Source: Cryptomeria japonica (lineage: Eukaryota > Streptophyta > Pinopsida > Cupressales > Cupressaceae). From it: DNA of 64,000 nt. Below the pieces are notes generated by a model, which was given only the letters and a program-made list of their open reading frames with translations, was not told where the DNA came from and did no database searches. This document shows, one piece after another, positions 37,001 through 50,035 of this stretch; the first letter of the stretch is position 1, and every line of letters begins with the position of its first letter. The DNA lies in contig NC_081406.1 in assembly GCF_030272615.1 (NCBI RefSeq), positions 116,033,783-116,097,782 on the forward strand, in the 5' to 3' direction. A program made the translations under genes and the position numbers.

Positions 37001-38920
37001 AGACAAATGTCTAGGAGAGAACAAGAAATACTATTGCAATCATCTGGAAACCATTTTAGTCATATGTAAAAAGTTCCAAAATAATTAATTATAGAGTCTC
37101 CCACTTCTAAGGCCAAAAATATTTGCGAAACACAAAATATTATTTGTGATTGTCACTTAGACTATAAATAACATAGAACTCTTCATTAAAGAATCACGAA
37201 GTGCATAGAGGTAATCATCTTTAGAAAGAGAAAACCCTTGCCACTTAGCATATCTCATAGATAACAACATGCCACTTATCTATCTAAATTTTAGGATATA
37301 AAATAAGGGCTATAAAAGGCTAAGACTAAAAATAGTTGAATCTTTTATACCTTTAGAGAGCATGTGTTAAATCAAATTCCAAAATTTCACCAGAAAGTGT
37401 CACAAAAGGCTCCAATTGTTGACTTGTAGACGCAACTAGTTCCAAATGTTATTTTGGGATAACTAAGATAGACAATTATTCAAAATGGTTACAAACAATA
37501 TTGTTCTTCCACATAACATCAAAAGATAAAATCAAAACTAAAAAGCTATGATAAACTCTAGCATCATAACGCCAAATAGAAACTTATTGAAGCTTTCAAA
37601 ATTAGAGGCCGCATTTAAAAATTGGTCAAACCCTAACTCCAACTCTCGCAAAGTGCAAAATGGCCCTATAGACCAATGAAACATAGTAAAACAACCCACA
37701 CAAAGAATTGGCTTCCTCGGTACCTAAAAACATTTTTTTTTATATAAAAACAACATAATATCAATTCATTTAAATTTAAAACCAATAGAAACCTTAATAG
37801 CTATTGTGCCACTATAATATATGATACTTAAACAACATTAATTAGTGTTATCTGTAGTGAAGCTCTTCATAACCACTATATTAATTTTCTCACTATATTA
37901 AGTTTATGTGGTGGCTTCTATTTTGTTGCCAATAGGTTTTATCCAATTTTTTCCCTCCTTTCTTGGCTTCTTACTCATTTGACTTAATTTGACCTAATCG
38001 AAGCTGAACACAATCCACTCAAATGAATTGAATGCCCATACAAGTACAATCCTACACAATTGCCACGAAAACAGCTGGCATTATTTTAGGTTTTTTCAAG
38101 CTTCTACAATCAATTGCAAACATAAAATTCTTGTGACAACCCTCCGGTTTTACTCTGCAGCTTTAGATGTTTTGATGCCCAAATGAAACTAAATGCAGTC
38201 TGCCCCTATCATTTGAATCCCCCTGCCATAAATCTCCTAGCTAGGAAGAAAAATTGACCGCAATCTTTTAGCTTTTCCAAGCTTCCACAGTTTACTGCAA
38301 ATAAAAAGATTCTTGTAAAAAAGCTTTGATTTCGACCAATATTTGAACGTGATGCATGCTGCATACTATATATTTGTGAGGGGTTTATCATCTTGTACAT
38401 TGTTTCAGACACAAGAATATGGTCAAATAGTAGAAAAGAGCATACACTTGAAATTTTGCCTCCTGCTTTAGTGTACTCTAGACCAACTCCTGCAATGCCA
38501 CACATTTCAAAAAAGGAACAACTAGGTTATCGTGTGTTCTCTGGCCTCATCCATTGCCCAAGCCTTTAACAATCTGCAGAGATGAATTGAACTCCAACTC
38601 CAATCACATGACAACAAAAACTTTTTAATAAATATCTTACATAAAAGCCGTACAGCTTAACCTTGCTATTTTAAAAAAAGAAAATAAATTCATTAAAAAA
38701 TTGAACAACGATTGGACTATTAAGACATTGATTAATCACTAATTAATGTCGAGAGCTCCGCTATAATTCCAGGAAGGAACTAGCAAAAAGAGGAGAATTT
38801 TCAAGCTCTCTATAATGCGTAATTTAATTAATAAAAATTCCGCTATACAAGGGAAAACGATTTTTGGCCTATGTATTCCTCATACGTATATTCAGAAACA
38901 ACTGCATCCATTAAAAACAT
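34080..38920. repeat. Segmental duplication, 3' flank of copy C (partner 55945-60120)
   Basis: The order and sequence of many blocks match the flank of copy D. Examples are CCATAA-CACCTTAGCATGC near 34180 and 56040, AAGTCACAAAG-AAG near 36870 and 56560, and TTGTTGACTTGTAGAC near 37420 and 57110. Also shared is ATTGTGCCACTATAATATAT near 37800 and 58650. Differences are mainly insertions: the LTR element at 34730-36839 here, and about 57480-58590 and 59377-59702 on the partner. No host gene is seen. Confidence 0.8.
34730..36839 (+). mobile_element. Non-autonomous LTR retrotransposon, 2.1 kb
   Basis: Two related terminal segments, 34730-34861 (132 bases) and 36694-36839 (146 bases), are LTRs. 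Both contain TATCCCAACAACATCAA and CATATCAAACATTCACT. They sit between a 5-base duplication AGGAA (34725-34729 and 36840-36844). The unoccupied site is preserved at about 56529-56536 in the partner segment. Right after the 5' LTR, TAGTATTAGAGT (about 34863) is a degraded primer-binding site for initiator-Met tRNA. Before the 3' LTR is AAGGAGGGAAA, a polypurine tract. The interior has no gag or pol that I can recognise. The strand follows the PBS/PPT order. Confidence 0.85.
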
Positions 38921-38968
38921 ATGGCTTATGTTTATAAAAACTACAAAGACAAAGGAACCCAATATTGT

Positions 38969-41144
38969 TCACTCTTGTCTGAATCCGTGATCGGTACTGA
39001 ACGTGGAGAGTCTGAGCGAGATGCTTGTGAACTTGGAAGATTCTATGTTTTGCTGCAGCATTTCTTTGATTTGTTCCAGACGAGTAACGACTTCTTTCAT
39101 GGATGGTCTCAAATCCCTTTCTCTTGCAAGACATTCAAAGGCTAATTCGGCAACTGCAGCAATCATGGCCTTCACCTCATTATTGCTTTCAATCTTCAAA
39201 TCAGGATCCACCAATTCATCCAAAACACCTCTTCTGATCTTTTCTATAGCCATGTTAGCAAGACAAATTTCCTTTCTATTTCGCATTACATCCACGGCTA
39301 CTTTGGCAGAGATGATCTCCACCAAAACAACCCCAAAGCTGTACACATCAGACTTTTCGGTGAGCTGGAAGCATTCATGGTACTCTGGATCAACATACCC
39401 AGGCGTACCTTGCGGAGCAGTTGTGACGTGAGAGACATTCACGGGCACCAATATGGAAAGCCCAAAGTGTGCAACTTTTGCCCTCAAATGTTAGTCCAGA
39501 AGAATATTATTGGATTTCACATCTCTGTGAAATATGGGCGGATCTATATGGTGGAGTTACGCCAAGGCCTGGGCTGTTTGTAAGGCAATTTTCAAACGAG
39601 TTCTCCAAGGCAAGTCTCTCAGACTTCTTCGGCTTCCATGCAGATGGTCGGCCAGGGTTCTGTTTGGCACATATTCGTAGACAAACAGCACAATCGGACT
39701 CTCCGGACTTGAATAACCGTAAAGGCGAACAAGATTTGGGTGGTAAAGAGAAGAAAGGATTTGTACCTCGTTGACAAATTGTTCAATTCTTTTAGAGTTT
39801 TCGTGATTAAACCTCTTGACTGCTACAGCTCGTCCGTCCTCGAGTTTACCCAGATAAACCGCCACAAACCCTCCATCTCCAAGCTCGTTCTTCTTGTTGA
39901 AGCAATTTGTGGCCTGTTGAAGTTCTTCATAAGGAAATATCTGCAAAGTACCTAGCATATACGTTTTTTGGCCTCCTATGTCGGTTCCTTTATAATGACT
40001 GAAATCGCTAGCAACCCCCCGGGTGGAAGATGCTTTTCTCCTTCTAAAATTATAAATGAAGAACATCACTACTGCTGCTGCGAGCACAACGCCTCCGATG
40101 GCTACAATCGAATCCACATTTGAAATAAATATATTAAAAATATGAAGTCAAACAGTAAGGAAAAACAGATCCTTCGCCCAAATAAATTAAAAACACTATA
40201 GATCTTATTCCCTGAGATGCTCACCTAGAATAATTTTCAGGGTTTGGGACTTGCCTGCAATGCCAATACACAAGTCTTTTGACCAACGTTTACATAGTAA
40301 TATCGACAAATCTGGTAAAACAGTGTATAAATGGTGAAGCTTTAATTTTTTTGTAAAAGGAATTGTTGCTATTAAGAATGAAGACATGCTCACTTTTAGG
40401 CCGCTTGCAATAAATCTGCGTCGAATCGGTTTGATTATACATACAAAACCCACCCCCAGACATGCAATTCGTGCAGTCTTGGTTGTGTACCCATTTCACT
40501 TGGAACCCCTCTTCAATTTCATAGCCTACACCAGCCACTTGCAATGTAATCGACGATTTACACATACTTTCGAAATTCGACTGATCCTCGTAACTGAAGT
40601 ACCAAGTCTCATTACATGGTAATGAATACGCTAAACCATTAGCCTTAATTGTTTCAGAGCATTGCCCCCATACTGTAAAATTCCTGTAGCTGTCGTTATT
40701 ATGAAATCGAGGGCTAGGCAAGATTTTTGTTGCATGATTACCGAACAATGATGGATTGCATCTATTCCACCGTATACTCTTGTCAATTATTGTTATGTCG
40801 TGATCCTCAGACCACTTGTCATTCTCATACCAGCTGTCGGAGAGTTTAAGTATGTAGTATTGATAGCCACCAATATTGATTAGAGCCAGAGGTATACGCT
40901 CTACATCTTCACACACAAGCTGAAGCATGGGATCACCACAGCCGCTGTTATTCTGTTCGAAAGGATATGGAAAATCAATGTACCCGCATTTAAATTGTGG
41001 ACAATCTCGAGATGTAGAAGCGAGGCATGATATTGATATTGTGAAGATTAAAAAGAGTAAGCGCAGCGGGTATAAAGGGGTTAGACTGGTATTCTGGGAA
41101 TTGTAAAGATGATGAGGTAGCAGGCCTTCCATTTTCATCTTCAT
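38969..41144 (-). pseudogene. LRK10-like receptor kinase copy C, nearly full-length pseudogene
   Basis: The gene has the same structure as copies A and D: exons 41144-40394, 40254-40225 and 40101 onward, with intact GT-AG signals and an ATG at 41144. The ectodomain exon is open and has the signal peptide and GUB_WAK_bind cysteines. In the kinase exon two single-base changes create TAA codons at 39557-39559 (Tyr in copies A and D) and 39491-39493 (Glu in A and D). The HRD motif remains, but DFG reads HFG (about 39467-39475), losing the metal-binding Asp. A small deletion near 39009 shifts the C-terminal frame, so the tail differs from A and D. A truncated secreted or membrane ectodomain could still be made if transcribed. 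Confidence 0.9.
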
Positions 41145-41459
41145 TCGTTACAAGAGTAAGAAGACATGAGTAAAAGAAATGAATCCATAATATGAAATAT
41201 GGGTGTACTACCTAAGTGTCTAGCTCATCGTTATTTCCAGAATGGAAGATGCGAGATATTTTTGCTTGCGAAAATAAAAGGTATAAACATGATTGTTGGG
41301 GTCTGTGGATTCTATAGCTAATCTTTACCATTTAGACGGCTTGACCAGATTCTAGGAAATTTCCGTGGCTCTCCACATATGTACGGCAATCAACTTATTT
41401 GACTATACCAATTTACCGAATCAAATTACATTCTGTTGATAAGTCACCCTCATAAGGTT

Positions 41460-44160
41460 AGTATTCAGGCCTTAATTTGACGGACCGTTTTTTAACTTTA
41501 GACTGTAAATGATAGAAAAAAAAAGACTAAGTAATGTATGCTATATAGTATTATAATTAATAATATTGATCCATATTATTTTAGAATGCTTATTATATAA
41601 TATTTTAACATGGTAGGATATAATTGATTTCAATTTTATAAATTGTAATATGAATTTTTCAAATAATATCTATTTTCTTATATGAATTTAGAAACTTAGT
41701 CAATTTAATTTTATTAATATTTTTAATAAGATTGTCATAGATATCAATTTAGAAACTTGTCATAATTAAAATTTGAAATGATAAGATCTATTTTTTTTAA
41801 TTTAAATATGAAATGATAGGATATAATTGTTTCTAATTTTTAGAATAGTTTATATTTTAATTATAAATAAGATTTTTTGGTATGAATTTAGAAACTTACT
41901 TATTAAATTTAAGATTTTTGCATATATTACTAATTAGTAATTGTTTTCTACATTTTTACATTCTTTTAATCTATATAGGATATCAATATGTGATACACAA
42001 ACATTTTCATTTATTTTTTAAAAATGGCATGTGTAACTTCAATCTTCTACTTGTTAATAGGTGAACCTAAGGTATATACATTGTAGTTCATACAAGTATG
42101 TTTGTGTATGGAAACATAATTTTTGAATTTTTTAAAAGATGCAAATTCTATATGGAAATAATTGTATACCACACCAATGATTTACAATCATGTTCATATA
42201 CAATTATCATTTTTTTTAAATTTCTTTTGCTTGTTAAATTCAAAAAATAATATATTTAATATTTTATCTAAAACATCATAATTTAATTCCTATCATATGT
42301 CAATAATTATTCTTTCATTTGTCTATTTCTTTATTTACAATTAATATTTTTCTTAAAACGTCAAATGAAAGGCATTCATGCAATAACCAACCCATCATAA
42401 AAAAATCATATAACAAGTAGGGGTGGCCATCAAATTTTAGGCCTATTAGGATTGACTACTTTAATGGTTGTGCACATGAAAATACACTTTTCTGAAATAT
42501 GGTTCAATAAATTAATGAGATTATGTGATAATTTATAAATTAATTTAGATTAAATTAGTAAACAGATTAAGTATATCAATTTTTTCAATTATAGTAAAAT
42601 TTTGTTAAAGATGGATAGATGTGGTTTAATAATTTTATGTAGAAAATGTTTAGAGATATCAAATTTTAAAAAAAATTGGCATTAGCATACATTAATTAAT
42701 TTCATATGGATAATAAACTCCAAATTCAAGATTAAGTCCTAGCTGATTTTTTTAAAATACCATTGTATTACAAATTGTGAAAATTAATTGAATGCTTTCT
42801 AATTTCAATTATTATAAGATTATATTTTTATTAGAAATTATTTAATAGTTTTATTGCATTCAAATATGACATATGGACAATTATATATGTTTGTATTAAA
42901 ACTTCCATTTGAAATGTTGGTTTCTATATTGAAGAGATCCTTTTAAAAAAAAGTCAAATCTAGGTTCAATATAGTAACTTGCCTCAAGCATAAGCAATAG
43001 AATAGAAACTTGCCATAGTAACATTTCTTTTAAATTATAGTTTGAGATAATTTCATGAAATAGAAGCTTAGATTTTGCATAGAAACTTTGAAAAATGAGA
43101 AAGTTGCAAAGTTATAAACTTTGTCTTATATGTTTTTAGTGATACTTCTTTTAAATTTTTGTAAAATATGTTTTATTTTTAATTTTTAAAGAAACCTCCA
43201 AAAGCTAGAAAGTTTTAAATATTATATTATTCAAATAATATTTAATTAATTAATATTGTTATCATAATATTATTATATTATATATATATATCATACTTTT
43301 TTATCTTTAATAATCTTTAGAACAATGAATCATTGAGATCTTAAAAATTAATATATATATTAAATAATTGATAAATATCAAGTATGTTTTTTTTATTATG
43401 TCACCTCTCTTAATGAAAAGAAAACCCTGAATAAAGATTGGTTTTGTAATCTTTTTGTTTTTCTATTTTTGTTATCAAATGAATGGTATGAGAGAACCAT
43501 GAAAATGGGTAGCCTTTTTCTCTCAAGCTCTGGTTTATTTATAAGTTGGTCATAAAGGCAAATTTAAGGGCAATACATTTGATGCAAGTGGGTTGTTTTA
43601 ATAATAGGTTTTAGAAACTAATGTAATTCCATAAAGTATATGAATTAAAAAATAGAATCAAGACACAAAACTACAATCAATGCTTTCTACAAGAGTAGTT
43701 TGGAAACCCTTTTCTTGTTGCGTGCAAAGATGAAGGTGAAATTTGTGCTCCTATTAGAAAAGAAAGTTTTAAGCTACTTAGACACATAATTTTTTAATAA
43801 TATAAAAATAACCAAAATATCAAATCAAACATCCCGAAGAGAGAAAATTTTTAAAACGCCATAGTCAACAATGACAAGTCATTTCATCTGCTAGCATTTG
43901 AACCACTTCCAAACGTTAGTTGTACCTACCCTAGTAAATGTGCACTTAAATTATGAAAACATATACATAGCATGAAAAATATTGGTGAAATGCTTCAAGA
44001 GATGTTTTAACATATATTTCTATTATTGCATAGTATACACAAAAGAGATCTTTTGAAAAAACTTTATAACTTCGAACAATAAATTTAACAAGAAAAATAA
44101 TAATTGATAGAGGATTAGATGAGAAACAATACTAAGCACGTTGTGCTGAAAGACAAAGCA
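41460..44160. other. Upstream AT-rich block of copy C and adjoining spacer block
   Basis: The part to about 43540 matches the upstream blocks of copies A and B. The part 43540-44160 matches the spacer 14207-15050. Together they show the uninterrupted order that the 6.2-kb LINE broke at 7949-14206. No gene is seen. Confidence 0.75.
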
Positions 44161-45480
44161 AAATTTGAAGACCACAAATATTTCATCCACACAAATTTTT
44201 GATAGACAACATGATCAATACTTAATTGGGATTGAATATTAACTTTTCTTCTGACTATAGAGTCGTGCCTTCTATAAATATTGCAGCTTGTGCAAATTAT
44301 CCTTCCCCATTCTATATTATGCCCCTTTTGTCACATTTGATCATGTTTTGTAGGTCCTATAATTTGAACAAAGAAAGCAATTAAATTCACACAAAAATTG
44401 GGTTAAAATAATTAAATACAATTCATATGCTAAAACTTGCGAGGAAAGCACAAGATAAGTGCATCAGCCATAGAAGTCACCCAATGTAGTCACATATGAG
44501 GCAATAGGCTTGATGAGTAAGACATATATATCCATAGATTTTTTCAATCAATATTTCACTTTTTTAATTTGTTTCCAAACTTAGCTCACAAAATTAAAAT
44601 AGATGTAAGTAGGAAACCAGTGTGCAGTTCTCATACCTAGTCCAAAATTCTTATTCTCTCTTCAATTGTCAAACCTCTCTAAATCATGCCTATCTATTGC
44701 TAGATGTACAATAGTTTTGTTGAGATAGGGAGTGCATGAAAAAGCATAATGACCTTACATGCCTATTGCGCTTTTCTTTAAATTTAAAATACAAATAAAT
44801 ATTTATTTTGAGAATATTGATAAGATTGGTGATGCTATTTTATAGTTTAAAAAACCTTACACGTCAAATTAAAATATAATTTTGATTGCAAGAGTCATTG
44901 TAATATTACATGGAGGAGAATCAATTTTAATTATGGGGAGTTATTATTGATGAACGTTTTTTGATTTATTATGTGAGTATAATACACCTCTCGGTGTAAA
45001 TACATATTTTTATAAATATAAATTCTAAAGTAAAATATTTTTTATTGTAAATCATTAGAAAACTAATCAAAACCTTGAAATTATGTATCATAGCTAAAAA
45101 TTAATTGAATTAAATTCACACTTGAAATTTTTAATTTGGTATTATAGTTGATTTAAACATGAATGTACATTATGGTTTCATGATGACAAGGGTACTTGTA
45201 ATATCTCTCTTTGGATCCAAAATTTAAATTCATGTCACATCAAAATTGATCTCATCTCAAGGAAAACCATTACCCAAATTGATAACACCTTCATTTTCCT
45301 CATTTTATGTGCTATGGGACGCACTTGACATGTTTAGAGTTTATGGTGGAAGTTAACTTATAATTATTTCCCTTTATTGGGCACACATCCTTGTCACTAC
45401 AAGAAAAATTTATATTTTCTTATTGAGTTTTTAGTGGTTGCTTCTCTCACACAATGCTTTTGACTTTCTTGACTTAGAGT
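44161..45480. other. AT-rich spacer, no gene seen
   Basis: I see no open frame with protein character, no LTR pair and no RNA gene. There are short simple-sequence runs only. Confidence 0.4.
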
Positions 45481-45539
45481 TTATTTTAGGATTGTAGAGA
45501 TTATGAGTGGGGATAGGGTTAGAGTTGAGCCCAACTCTT

Positions 45540-46103
45540 ACTTTGAATTAAAAGAAATTGGGACTATGTTGCACATATGCTATGAGGGCCAAGGTTTCTT
45601 AATATATTGCAAGCATGAATGGATATGATAAAAATGCATCCATCTAATTTGTTACTTCCTAGGAAAATTGCCAAGTGAAAGTTGTGGGTATCTCCTTTGA
45701 AGTTAATTAGGATGTGATTGGCAAAGCCACTAGTCTTCCTACTAAGGTGGGGAATTGGAGAAAACAAAGTTTCATCATGGATAATAAAGTCCTAGTTTTG
45801 TTCTTCAATTATGAGAAAAAACCTATCAAATTGTATAGTGGCTTCGACCAAGAAATTCTCCCAACCCCTTGGGACTAGGTATGCCTCATGATAAAGAATT
45901 TTTTCACCCATGAAGGTAGGCTTAAATTTGACTATTATTACGATCTTCCTCTATTGAACCACTTCCATCACAATGCCCTCATTTTCTTTGTATCCTTCAA
46001 GCTCAATTTCGTTGAGAGTTTTATCAAAGATGCTATGGAGGCTACTAAGAATTTTTATAAGAAACCCATCCCACTTCACCAAGGTCTTGTTGGAAGATTT
46101 TAA
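45540..46103 (+). pseudogene. Repeat-encoded protein of unknown family, copy 2
   Basis: Plus-strand frames contain NCQVKVVGISFEV (about 45663), VLVLFFNYEKKPIKL (about 45792) and IKNFFTHEGRLKFDYYYD (about 45890-45945). These align in order with copy 1 at 29980-31525 (VIINCISFMV, then VVV-NGYDRSILPKP, then VMKYFTQERL). Stops interrupt it. The function is unknown. Confidence 0.6.
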
Positions 46104-46489
46104 AATTGGCTTTATTTGCCCCCTGCTTATGTGTTGGATCTGAGGGTTTAGGGTTTCACAAAAGATTTTAGAGTTGTTAAGGTTTCTCCTTTGTTTACCT
46201 AGACAATGTTATAATTTGCAGTTGACTTATATCAATTGGTGACCTAGTTTTAAGTTGCCACTAGGTGGGTCATTTGTCATCCATTTACCACCGCCCCGCA
46301 TTAGGATTTACTGCTTGAGGCTGTCATTTTAATTTTATATTATATGCCTAAGTATTGGAATGTCCCCGTAGTTGCACCTTTTAAGAAATTCTCTAGGAAG
46401 TTCCCCATGCACGATCACTTTACCCTCAGTTAACCTCCACGTGCTAGAATATTTTACTTAAAAAATGCCTGCTTTAGTCTCGCACTTGT

Positions 46490-47445
46490 ACGGGATAAGC
46501 ATGACAAAGAAAATACATAGAGAATGTTGTCCCGTAGGCCCTTTAGTGAAGATCATAACCTCATGGGATAAGGGGTTTGAAAATATCAAAGAACAAGCCT
46601 TGTCTCGAGACACAGGTTTAAATCCATGATGAAGCCCCACGAGATAAGAAGAATACATGGACAATAAAGAGATCTTTTATCCTACAACCATTTCATATAA
46701 ACAAAAGGCTCGCACTAGATAAGAGATATTCACAGATGTACTATCAATTGTTGCTATGTAATGTGTCCATGCGAGTTAAGGTAATATAAAGAAGCTGAGA
46801 AATGGGTCTTATCTTGTGATGGTTTTAAGACATCTTGATAAGCTCGTGGGACAAGAAAAGGTTTGGGATCAAAAGGAAAGGTTATCCTACAAAGTTTATA
46901 AGTAGATGCAAGGATGTTGCAGGATAAAAGATAGCAAGGTAGATACAAAGAATCTTATCCCACAAGGGTTTTCTTTTAATTAGTAGTGAGCATGGGATAA
47001 GAACTTTAAGGCAATATTGATAAAGTTCTCTTATCTTGTGCATTCCTGTGGGGATAAGAGGTAGATCGTGGGCAAGAAGAGAAAATATTAAAAGGCTTAT
47101 GCCGCATGATACAAAATTGTCAAGGAAGGGCGCTTTCAATTAGGAAAAGACAAAAAGTTGTGAGCAGTGCAAGATAAGAGGATATTCAAAAAGAATGCAA
47201 AGGGCTTATCCCGCAAGAGAAGAAAATGTTGATGGATATGCAGTGGGATAAAGATAAAAGGATGTTGATAAAGAGAAGACAACAAGATTTTATCCTACAA
47301 GGGTGCAAGGAATGCTTCTGGGTGTCACAGGATAAGAAACAAAGGTAAATAGATGGAAGCCTTATCCCGCAAGGATTATCAAAATAGAAAAAGGTGGTGC
47401 AGGATAAAGGAATAGAGGGGAATCTGAGAAAGGCTTATCCCGTGG
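46490..47445. repeat. Array of about twenty GGGATAAG / CTTATCCC motifs, often alternating in orientation
   Basis: The motif family appears on the plus strand as GGGATAAG or GGATAA(A/G). Examples are 46491, 46564, 46640, 46715, 46919, 46991, 47049, 47241, 47326 and 47399. Its reverse appears as CTTATCCCGCAAG or CTTATCTTGTG. Examples are 46808, 46953, 47029, 47204, 47361 and 47433. Spacing is about 30-50 bases. Neighbouring opposite copies could pair as RNA hairpins. The core GATAAG equals the plant I-box/GATA-factor site, but binding is not shown by the sequence. The right half is the better conserved. Confidence 0.75.
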
Positions 47446-47930
47446 TGATGGTGAATGGAACAAAATCAAAGAAAAGTTTTAAACGACATGAATTTTGAGA
47501 AATCTGAGTTGGCCAAGGACATTATAATAAATGCCATGTCATCATTCAATGGTTGTCAAGCACAAGATCTCGTCCATTCAAATCCTCATCGACAGATGAA
47601 ATTCAAACTTGCACCAACAATTGTCTCTATCCAACACAAAGGAATTAATGGTGTCGCCATAAAAGAGAAATTCATTTATTTTCTCTCATAACTTGCATCC
47701 AAAGAAAATCCAAATCATTGTTGAGCGAGAAGAAGAGAAAATTTCAGCAAAACAACATGCCATCCAGTAGATTTAGCCTAGCAAAGACCAGTAAGTAAAA
47801 TTTTCCACCATTCTTTTGTATTTGCTAGGTTGTTGTAATACGCAAAACTTTTGTGTGTATGTGTTAGAGTCTATAGGGTTTTCTTGTGTATTTGAAATTC
47901 TAGGCTTTCCTCTATTTTTAAGAAATTAAA

Positions 47931-48739
47931 ATGGCCTCCCCTACTACTCCCACTACTGAAAATAACCCTAAAGCTGGCACTAGCTCTAGAATGCTAGGAA
48001 TTACCCATGCCATTCCACTTGACATAATTCTACCTGTGCCAGTAATTGAAAATGTCCCACTGTTGAACCAAACCCTAAATCTGACCTGCAAATGTTTGAA
48101 GAAGCCAAAGCCAGTTCTCCTCCTAGATAAGGAACTATGAAGAGAAAGAAGAAGATAGTTCAAAAGACTATCATTGTTTATTTATGATAGTGAACTTCTT
48201 CAAATGAGCCAACCCCTCCTAAAGTGAGGAAGCCAATTAAAAAGAGGAGAAGGGTTACCTAGAAATATTCCATTGAAACATCTACCACTAAAGCTCATCC
48301 TTCTATGGGAAATGTCCCTGCTACTAATAACCCATCTACTAAGGAAAACCTAATTATAAAAGAGCAAGCCTCGCAGAGGGACAACCCTTCTTAACAGGAG
48401 AGGGAAACTACTCATACAAATACGGAAATTGCTCCTGTGAGGGGGGAAACTGCTCCTGCAAGGGGGGAAATTGTTCCTATAAAACAACAAGTAGGGTAAA
48501 TTGCTCCTGCAAAAGGACCAGCTTCCAGAGCTCCCAAGAGACCTAGAAAAACATTTGGAGGGGAGTCATCAGCTTAGGTAGAGCAACCAAAGACAATGTC
48601 AGCTATCCCTGTTGCTCTTGAGATGACAGCAAAGGAATTGCAACAAGAGGTTGAAAGGTAGTTAGAGAGGGCTGCAAAGAGACCAACTAGGCAGACAAGG
48701 AGCCTCCACCAGAACCTGTTAGAGTTGTTTGAGGGGTTC
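47931..48739 (+). pseudogene. N-terminal part of a long degenerate ORF interrupted by a Copia element
   Basis: From the ATG at 47931 the protein is Pro/Thr-rich, then after frame changes basic (RKPIKKRRRV near 48220), with a short imperfect repeat (IAPVRGETAPARGE near 48430-48470). The frame runs into the Copia insertion after LLELFEGFS at about 48741. The stops at 48260-48262, 48575-48577 and 48659-48661 are TAG, and the two near 48391 and 48497 are TAA. All fit former Gln codons. Upstream lies the 46490-47445 array. It is probably a retroelement ORF; its family is not identified. Confidence 0.55.
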
Positions 48740-48744
48740 TCTAT

Positions 48745-49210
48745 TGTTGGTGTAAATAATTATTCATTGTGGATATTATTACACTTTATTTAAGTTTACT
48801 TAGGTTCATGCATTTCATTTTAGTTTGGGTATGAGACACTCGGGTGTTTGTGCCACATTGGGATAGTGTGTGTAGGAGAATTTCCACCTTTTATGGTGGT
48901 GATCTTGTTGTTACACTCCACATTCAGTGCGTGATCCACCTCATGTGGACTATTATATTGTTTCTCCTACCTACCCACACTAATTTCCTACCTACCATTG
49001 TTTCTTATTGAGCCACATGTCATGTTTGTGTGCTCACATATCCCTAGCCTTGCCTATATAAGCAGGCTCATATTCATTGTATGTAACGATCGATTGATGA
49101 TCCAGTTGATCAGTATTTTCATCTTGATAAAATATAGTTTATTTCTATCATAGATTTTGTCTCTCTTATTTGTGTTTTCCATTGCCTCTTGATCTTGGCA
49201 AAATCTCACA
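48745..49210 (+). repeat. 5' LTR of the gag-only Copia
   Basis: It starts TGTTGGTGTAAATAATTATT and ends AATCTCACA. It contains a TATA box candidate, CCTATATAAGCAGGC (about 49052), followed downstream by the PBS. Its length equals the 3' LTR. Confidence 0.95.
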
Positions 49211-49223
49211 TGGTATCAGAGCC
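49211..49223 (+). promoter_or_regulatory. Primer-binding site (initiator-Met tRNA)
   Basis: TGGTATCAGAGCC directly abuts the 5' LTR. It is the standard plant Copia site complementary to the 3' end of the initiator methionine tRNA, where minus-strand DNA synthesis starts. Confidence 0.95.
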
Positions 49224-50035
49224 ATTAGAGTGTCATTGGTCTGCTAATTGAAAGAAATTGATGCTATTTGGTATTGTGTATTTTGGATTTTTCTATTGCA
49301 GGTTATTATTGAAGCTTGATGGGTCAAATCTAAGGTTACCATTGGATTGAGGAGGTCCAAGAAAGTCAGTTTTGTCTTTTGTTTCATCCAAATCGGACTT
49401 CGGAGGCCAAATCTAGAGGCATTTGAAGTTTGACGCTGCGGCAGAAATTTTCCAGAAAGTATAATTTTGTAGGCAATTTTCAAATAGCGATATCTCACTC
49501 ATCCGAACTCGTTTTATGAGCAATTTTTTTGTTTTGGGGTATAATTTCCTGATCTGTACAGTGGTGTAGAAATTTTTCTGATTTTCGGATACAAGTTTTT
49601 CAGAAATCGCTAAATCCCGATTTTTACAACTTTGGAGGCTTCATTTGGGCTCATATGGACTCCTTTTCAGGTGCTGGTTTTTTTTAAAGTACATATTTTT
49701 TCATCTACTTTCATAATATGCCATCTGTTTGCAGTGATTTTAAGTAGAAATTGTACTTTTAGTATTTGGCCTTTTTTGGCATATTTGGTACTTGCATTTT
49801 GCTTGGATCTCAGTTTAGATCACTAGCAGTATTTGTTGAGGTCTCTTAGATCTCATTTTGAGAAGTTGTAAATTGAAATCAGAAGTCCCCTTTGCCTTGT
49901 TTTGCAAGTGGCCCATTGTATATGCACTAAGTATAAAGTGCCAAAATCACCATTTTGGGGGGTTTCTTGATTGAGTGAATTTGGGGGGGTGTCTCTTGTG
50001 CTTTTGTGCTCTTGTGTTCCTTCCTTTCTGCTGCT

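Noticed and set aside
46490-47445. CRISPR-like array
   Set aside because: The motif is short, degenerate and alternates in orientation; the spacers are irregular and the sequence is a plant genome.
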